From NCBI RefSeq assembly GCF_038957035.1, contig NZ_CP152412.1, positions 8,180,501 through 8,244,500 of the forward strand: a stretch of DNA of 64,000 nucleotides, written 5' to 3'. This DNA comes from Bradyrhizobium sp. B097. GTDB lineage: Bacteria > Pseudomonadota > Alphaproteobacteria > Rhizobiales > Xanthobacteraceae. Below the pieces are notes generated by a model that searched no databases, was not told the origin of the DNA, and saw only the letters and a program-made list of their open reading frames with translations. The position numbers were made by a program, and so were the translations under genes. Position 1 is the first letter of the stretch. Each line of letters starts with the position of its first letter. Shown in pieces: positions 60,534 through 64,000 of this stretch.

Positions 60534-60998
60534 CTAGCGCGCCAGCGCTGCGATCAGCTCGACTTCGATCGATGCGTTACGCGGAAGCTGCGCGACGCCA
60601 ACGCTCGTCCTGGTGTGGAGCCCGCGCTCCGGACCGAACAGCTCCATGATGAGCTCCGATGCGCCGTCGGCGACCGCGGTCTGACCGCTAAAATCCGCGG
60701 CGCTGTGCACGAACACGGTGAGCTTCAGGATCTGCGTGACATTGTCGAGTGACCCCAGATGCGCCTTGATCGCGGTCAATCCGCGGATCAGCGCCAGCCG
60801 TGCACCTCGTCTGGCTTCTTCCATTGTGACATCGCGGCCAACCTGGCCGACGACATGAACCTTGTCGCCGTCGCGCGGAAGCTGACCGCTGACATAGATC
60901 GTGTCGCCATGGACCACGACCGGCGCGTAGGCGCCGCCGGCCGCCGCCGACATCGGCAGCTCGATGTTGAGTTCGTTCAGACGTTGCTCGAGGTTCAC
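60534..60998 (-). CDS. RidA / YjgF-family protein
   Basis: 154 residues from GTG at 60996-60998; the frame is open upstream without a good start. The sequence (VNLEQRLNELNIELPMSAAA, VVVHGDTIYVSGQLPRDGDK, LTAIKAHLGSLDNVTQILKL, FVHSAADFSGQTAVADGASE, RTSVGVAQLPRNASIEVELI) follows the RidA-related subgroup with TxVGVxxLPRxxxVEVE. RidA proteins hydrolyse reactive enamines or imines; the ~150-residue group is less studied. The residue after VGV..LP is Arg, consistent with a binding pocket. Divergent from the secreted His-rich protein gene. Confidence 0.85.
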   Translation of the reverse strand: MNLEQRLNELNIELPMSAAAGGAYAPVVVHGDTIYVSGQLPRDGDKVHVVGQVGRDVTMEEARRGARLALIRGLTAIKAHLGSLDNVTQILKLTVFVHSAADFSGQTAVADGASELIMELFGPERGLHTRTSVGVAQLPRNASIEVELIAALAR

Positions 60999-61400
60999 GA
61001 TTGCAGCCAGCGAACTGGCTCTCCTGTCGGATCGCGGCGTAGCTTCTGAAGCAACGCTGGTCTGAGCGAAGCGGAGCTCCGTCTGCCGCCGCGCTTCTGT
61101 TAACCCGGTTCTGCGTGACGCGGTACCCAGGAACATGCTCTCGGAGCAATTCTGCCGGCGTCAACGCTGCGCGCGGCCTTTCAGATATGCGCAGAGCATG
61201 TCGGGCCATGTCTCAGCCGCCAGACGGAAAATACCCGTCATATTTTGGCCATAGCCCGTTTCTTAAAGGCCCGGGCGGGCCATGTCCCGCCTCTGTTTTG
61301 CGTCGCCTGGCCGGTGCGGTCGCTTCGCAACCAAATCGCAGATCATCGCTGCGCCCCTCCCACAATCAGGATGGTCTGCCAACAACAAGAGGACTTTGTA
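60999..61400. other. Intergenic region, no gene seen
   Basis: 402 bp between divergent RidA and secreted-protein genes. It contains GC-rich hairpin-prone sequence near 61255-61280 (AAAGGCCCGGGCGGGCC) and no convincing ORF. Promoters for both flanking genes are presumably here. Confidence 0.4.
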
Positions 61401-61784
61401 ATGCGTAAAACTCTCGCGGCTGTCGCCGTGCTCTTGGCCTTCGCTTCATCCGCTGCTGAAGCTCGCGGCCGTCATCACCATCATCGACACCATGCACATT
61501 CCGGTCGCCCCGCTGCGTGGTGCGGGTGGTTCATGCGCACGCAGGTCGGCAGCGATCCCGGTCCGCAATACAATCTGGCGCGATCCTGGGCGCGATACGG
61601 CAGTAATGCAGGCGGCCCTTCGGTCGGCGCGATCGTCGTCTGGCGTCACCACGTCGGCAAGATCGTGGGCCACGAGAACGGCCAGTGGATCGTCCAGAGC
61701 GGCAACGATGGACATGCCGTGCGCACGCGGCCGCGCTCGCTGGCCGGCGCCATCGCGTTCCGAAACGCCTACGCTTCGTTCTAA
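61401..61784 (+). CDS. Secreted His-rich protein with Cys/His NlpC-CHAP-like core
   Basis: 127 residues with ACAAGAGGAC upstream. Signal peptide MRKTLAAVAVLLAFASSAAE ARG, then GRHHHHRHHAHSG, a run of nine His in 13 residues, and a core AWCGWFMRTQVGSDPGPQYN, ARSWARYGSNAGGPSVGAIV, VWRHHVGKIVGHENGQWIVQ, SGNDGHAVRTRPRSLAGAIA. The CGWF...GAIVVWRHHVGKIVGxENGQWIVQSGN pattern resembles TIGR02594-like CHAP amidases, with Cys and His as possible catalytic pair. Metal binding by the His tract is likely. Followed by a strong terminator. Confidence 0.8.
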   Translation: MRKTLAAVAVLLAFASSAAEARGRHHHHRHHAHSGRPAAWCGWFMRTQVGSDPGPQYNLARSWARYGSNAGGPSVGAIVVWRHHVGKIVGHENGQWIVQSGNDGHAVRTRPRSLAGAIAFRNAYASF

Positions 61785-61864
61785 GGGAACCTCGACGCGA
61801 TATACGAACCGTTCATCATCGCGACTTACGCTGAGGCGGGGTTTCGCCCTGAAGCCCTCAGACG

Positions 61865-61904
61865 GGCGCCGTCACCTGCGTTGACCTGGTGGCGGCGCCT
61901 TTTT
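61865..61904 (+). terminator. Strong Rho-independent terminator
   Basis: Stem of 12 bp (61865-61876 with 61888-61899, GGCGCCG(T/C)CACC, a single G-T wobble), 11-nt loop, followed by five T at 61900-61904. It ends the transcript of the secreted His-rich gene. Confidence 0.85.
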
Positions 61905-61919
61905 CAGGAATGCATTGGC

Positions 61920-62069
61920 TTGCCTCAGAAACCGAAGAAAGTCGCAGCTGCTTCCACGGCCGTTTCCTGCTGGTCGGCCGCTTATGTCAGCATTTGCAAT
62001 GCCGTGACGGTTTTCGCTGTGACCGGCGGCGTTCTCGGATTCCTGCTGGCTGCCAAGCGTTACTTGTGA
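61920..62069 (+). CDS. Possible small membrane protein, 49 residues
   Basis: From TTG at 61920: LPQKPKKVAAASTAVSCWSA, AYVSICNAVTVFAVTGGVLG, FLLAAKRYL. Lys-rich N-terminus and a single hydrophobic span make a plausible small membrane protein, with AGGA about 10 nt upstream. It starts just after the terminator, so it needs its own promoter. Weak evidence. Confidence 0.35.
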   Translation: MPQKPKKVAAASTAVSCWSAAYVSICNAVTVFAVTGGVLGFLLAAKRYL

Positions 62070-62079
62070 ACATCCCGGT

Positions 62080-62712
62080 TCAGCCCTTTCCGAGACTCTT
62101 CAGATACGCGCAGAACATGTCGGCCATCGCGTCGGCGTAGCTCTCGATCTCGGCCTGGCTTCGCGGGCTTTCTGAAAAATCCTTGCCCACCGTGCTCATC
62201 GTGGTCGTGATCAGATCGCCGGCCGTCGCGCAGACTGCGGCGGATGCCTTCGGCAATACCTCGCGCATGAAGACCTCGACGATGCGCTCGCCCGATGCGC
62301 GCGCCTCGCGGGCTTCGGGCGCATCGCGATAGAGCGGCGCTGCATCGTTGAGTGCGACGCGCACCGCGGCCTCCTCGCATTCGGAACGGATGAAGGCGTG
62401 CACCAGCGCACGCAACCGCACCAATGGCGGCCGCGTGCGGTCTGCGAGAATGTTGCGCAGCAGGCTGGAGTTCTGTCGCCACTCATCGCTCTGCAGCCGG
62501 AACAGGATCGACGCCTTGTTCGGAAAATACTGGTACAGCGAGCCGATGCTGACGCCCGCCCGCTCGGCCACCCGTGCCGTGGTGAAACGCTGCGCGCCCT
62601 CCTTCGTCAAAACCTGAACAGCAGCATCGAGAATCGCCGCGACGAGCTCGGCCGAGCGGGCCTGTTGCGGCTGTTTTCGCGAGGAAATTGAGGAACTTCG
62701 CCGTCCGGTCAT
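62080..62712 (-). CDS. TetR-family transcriptional regulator
   Basis: 210 residues from MTGRRSSSISSRKQPQQARS. N-terminal HTH: RSAELVAAILDAAVQVLTKE, QRFTTARVAERAGVSIGSLY, QYFPNKASILFRLQ (TetR_N with recognition helix VSIGSLYQYF). The C-terminal ligand domain is helical and unassigned. Divergent from the O-methyltransferase gene at 62807, with the palindrome CGAATAATTATTCG between, so it is probably an autorepressor that also controls the methyltransferase. The 3' end lies close to the small ORF at 61920. Confidence 0.9.
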   Translation of the reverse strand: MTGRRSSSISSRKQPQQARSAELVAAILDAAVQVLTKEGAQRFTTARVAERAGVSIGSLYQYFPNKASILFRLQSDEWRQNSSLLRNILADRTRPPLVRLRALVHAFIRSECEEAAVRVALNDAAPLYRDAPEAREARASGERIVEVFMREVLPKASAAVCATAGDLITTTMSTVGKDFSESPRSQAEIESYADAMADMFCAYLKSLGKG

Positions 62713-62742
62713 GAACGCCCAGGGGAATGCGATTAGCGAATG

Positions 62743-62756
62743 CGAATAATTATTCG
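62743..62756. promoter_or_regulatory. Palindromic operator for the TetR regulator
   Basis: CGAATAATTATTCG is a perfect 14-bp palindrome in the 94-bp gap between tetR and the divergent O-methyltransferase gene, 30 bp upstream of the tetR start. A related half-site GCGAATGCGAAT overlaps on the left. Typical TetR-class operator position; AT-rich in a GC-rich genome. Confidence 0.65.
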
Positions 62757-62806
62757 TATTTCTGGCGGGGCGCAAGGACGCACCGCTTTTCAGACCGGAG
62801 ACCACC

Positions 62807-63472
62807 ATGACCACCCTCATTTCACCTGAGCTCGCGGGCCTGCTCGACCGGCTGTTCGCGCAAGCTTCCGCCGCTGACGAGGAGACTCAGCTCGCGGTGG
62901 CGGACCTTTCAAATGAGGAACAGGCGCGCCTGATGCGGAGCAAGACCGACTACCGCGCGCTCTACGGCCGCCTGAACAATGTGCCGCTCGCGGTCTCGCG
63001 CGAGACCGGCGCGCTGCTCTACATGCTGGCGCGCAGCGCGCGGGCGCGGAACATCGTCGAGTTCGGCACCTCATTCGGCATCTCGACGCTGCACCTCGCC
63101 GCCGCGCTGCGCGACAATGGCGGCGGCCGGCTGATCACCAGCGAGTTCGAACCGTCCAAGGTGCTGCGCGCCCGGGACAATCTCGTCGCCGGCGGCGTTG
63201 ACGACCTGGTCGAGATCCGCGAGGGCGACGCGCTGAAGACGCTGCGCACCGATCTGCCCGATACGATCGACCTCGTGCTGCTCGACGGCGCCAAGGCGCT
63301 CTACCCCGACATCCTCGATCTCGTGGAGCGCCGCTTGAAGCCGGGCGCCTTCGTCGTCGCCGACAATGCCGACCACAGCCCCGACTATCTGGCACGGGTG
63401 CGCTCGCCGGCGAGCGGCTATTTGTCGGTGCCGTTCGGCGGTGACGTCGAGCTGTCAATGCGGCTCGGCTGA
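62807..63472 (+). CDS. Class I SAM-dependent O-methyltransferase (COMT-like)
   Basis: 221 residues with GACCGGAGACC upstream. Methyltransf_3/24 pattern: YMLARSARARNIVEFGTSFG (motif I with ExGTSFG), HLAAALRDNGGGRLITSEFE (acidic SAM-ribose contact), DTIDLVLLDGAKALYPDILD (metal/substrate Asp in LLDGAK) and GAFVVADNADHSPDYLARVR. Catechol-type O-methyltransferases act on small phenols. It is divergent from tetR and probably induced when the TetR ligand is present. It ends 18 bp inside the opposite-strand gene at 63455. Confidence 0.88.
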   Translation: MTTLISPELAGLLDRLFAQASAADEETQLAVADLSNEEQARLMRSKTDYRALYGRLNNVPLAVSRETGALLYMLARSARARNIVEFGTSFGISTLHLAAALRDNGGGRLITSEFEPSKVLRARDNLVAGGVDDLVEIREGDALKTLRTDLPDTIDLVLLDGAKALYPDILDLVERRLKPGAFVVADNADHSPDYLARVRSPASGYLSVPFGGDVELSMRLG

Positions 63473-64000
63473 CGCGGATGGCGAAAGAGCGCGCGATGCT
63501 GGGCCCTTGATCCTGTCGATCACTGCGGACAGCCGCGCGCGTTTTGCGGCATCGTCGACATACCCAAGGCTGGCGTTGAGGTCGCGAAGAACACTGCTCA
63601 CCTTCCATTTCGCTTGTCCCTCGGCAATCACCTGCACCGCCAACTCCTCGGCCTTGTCCGGGTCACCGAGATCGAACGCCGCTGCAAGCAGTGTCGGGCG
63701 CAGCCATTCGTCAGCGAGATTCAGCATCCTTGCGCGCTCACAAGCAGCGATCGCAGATCGTACGGCGTCTTGTGCAAGATTCTCATCACCCTTCTCGGCA
63801 CGGGCGCGATAGAGCCGAGGCAGATTGCTCGAGCAGTAATAGGCGTTGAGATCGAGCCGCATTCCTCGTTCATAGCAGTCGATCGCCTGGCCGCGGCGCT
63901 GCTGGCGATCGTTATCGTCCGTAGCCTCGTCGGCGAGGCGTTTATACCGACCGCCCATCAGGCCGAGACGCTCCGGAGTTGGCCCTGCGAAATCAATCAG
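63455..64000 (-). CDS. DUF4071 / TRAFs-binding-domain TPR protein (C-terminal part)
   Basis: 182 codons; the gene starts beyond the right edge. The frame reads LIDFAGPTPERLGLMGGRYK at the boundary, then DCYERGMRLDLNAYYCSSNL (a TPR-like helix pair), ERARMLNLADEWLRPTLLAA, AFDLGDPDKAEELAVQVIAE and KAKWKVSSVLRDLNASL-like helices. It resembles the C-terminal end of DUF4071 proteins (from memory, linked to MAP3K TRAFs-binding-like signalling proteins with kinase or TIR partners). The 3' end overlaps the methyltransferase stop by 18 bp in convergent orientation. Confidence 0.72.
   Translation of the reverse strand: MIDFAGPTPERLGLMGGRYKRLADEATDDNDRQQRRGQAIDCYERGMRLDLNAYYCSSNLPRLYRARAEKGDENLAQDAVRSAIAACERARMLNLADEWLRPTLLAAAFDLGDPDKAEELAVQVIAEGQAKWKVSSVLRDLNASLGYVDDAAKRARLSAVIDRIKGPASRALSPSASAEPH

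Noticed and set aside
1..64000. CRISPR array
   Set aside because: No regularly spaced identical short repeats were seen anywhere in the window.

Overview
The window looks like a chromosomal segment of an alphaproteobacterium of the Bradyrhizobium / Nitrobacteraceae type. The clues are high GC with strong GC3, a Bradyrhizobium-like Ku protein, a GTTC-N7-GTTC LexA box, a DUF2848/LIV-transporter catabolic operon, and an intergenic palindromic repeat at 48286-48384 of a kind I associate with Bradyrhizobium. All names rest on reading the sequence; no database search was possible.

Layout. 1-2.1 kb: the 5' part of ku, and divergent to it a LexA-boxed operon of two small Cys-rich proteins plus an SRAP/HMCES-type abasic-site protein. 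2.3-5.8 kb: SnoaL-like protein, alpha/beta hydrolase, outer-membrane MetA/SphA-like protein and an AraC regulator. 6.0-16.0 kb: one long minus-strand catabolic operon (flavin reductase, HpaB-type monooxygenase, cupin, full LIV-type ABC transporter, DUF2848 protein, amidase), divergent from a MarR gene with a perfect inverted repeat between them. 16.0-25.4 kb: an accessory region with a broken tetR, an HNH nuclease, a T5orf172/GIY-YIG-like protein, an AlbA_2 protein, a PIN-like protein, several small or broken genes and a complete IS21-family element (istA/istB). 25.6-34.2 kb: a 2034-residue pseudokinase/ATPase/GAF/PAS/histidine kinase with a lone receiver, divergent from a small histidine kinase and a FixJ-like regulator. 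34.2-46.5 kb: a stress and detoxification region (DUF1330, MsrA, orphan SdhA-like flavoprotein, frameshifted enolase-superfamily gene, cupin, OsmC, two paralogous crotonases, DJ-1/PfpI, HbpS/GlcG, VOC, and three signal-bearing hydrolases with Asp nucleophiles). Two imperfect direct repeats of about 203 bp, carrying a tRNA T-arm-like segment, lie at 16294 and 46891 and bracket 30.6 kb.

47.3-57.5 kb: a minus-strand operon for uptake and phosphorylation of a polyol or triose: binding protein, two permeases, small membrane protein, two ATPases, DhaL, DhaM, HPr, enzyme I, an HTH-like protein and DhaK. It makes a self-contained PTS-type dihydroxyacetone kinase. 58.0-60.4 kb: a small c-type cytochrome and a Tat-signal thiamine-diphosphate enzyme. 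60.5-64 kb: RidA protein, His-rich secreted protein, small membrane ORF, a TetR gene divergent from an O-methyltransferase with a palindromic operator, and the C-terminal part of a DUF4071-like protein.

The most interesting points are the SOS operon with two Zn-ribbon-like partners of SRAP, the compact nuclease cluster at 17-21 kb, the exported ThDP enzyme with its cytochrome, and the repeat-bracketed 30.6 kb.
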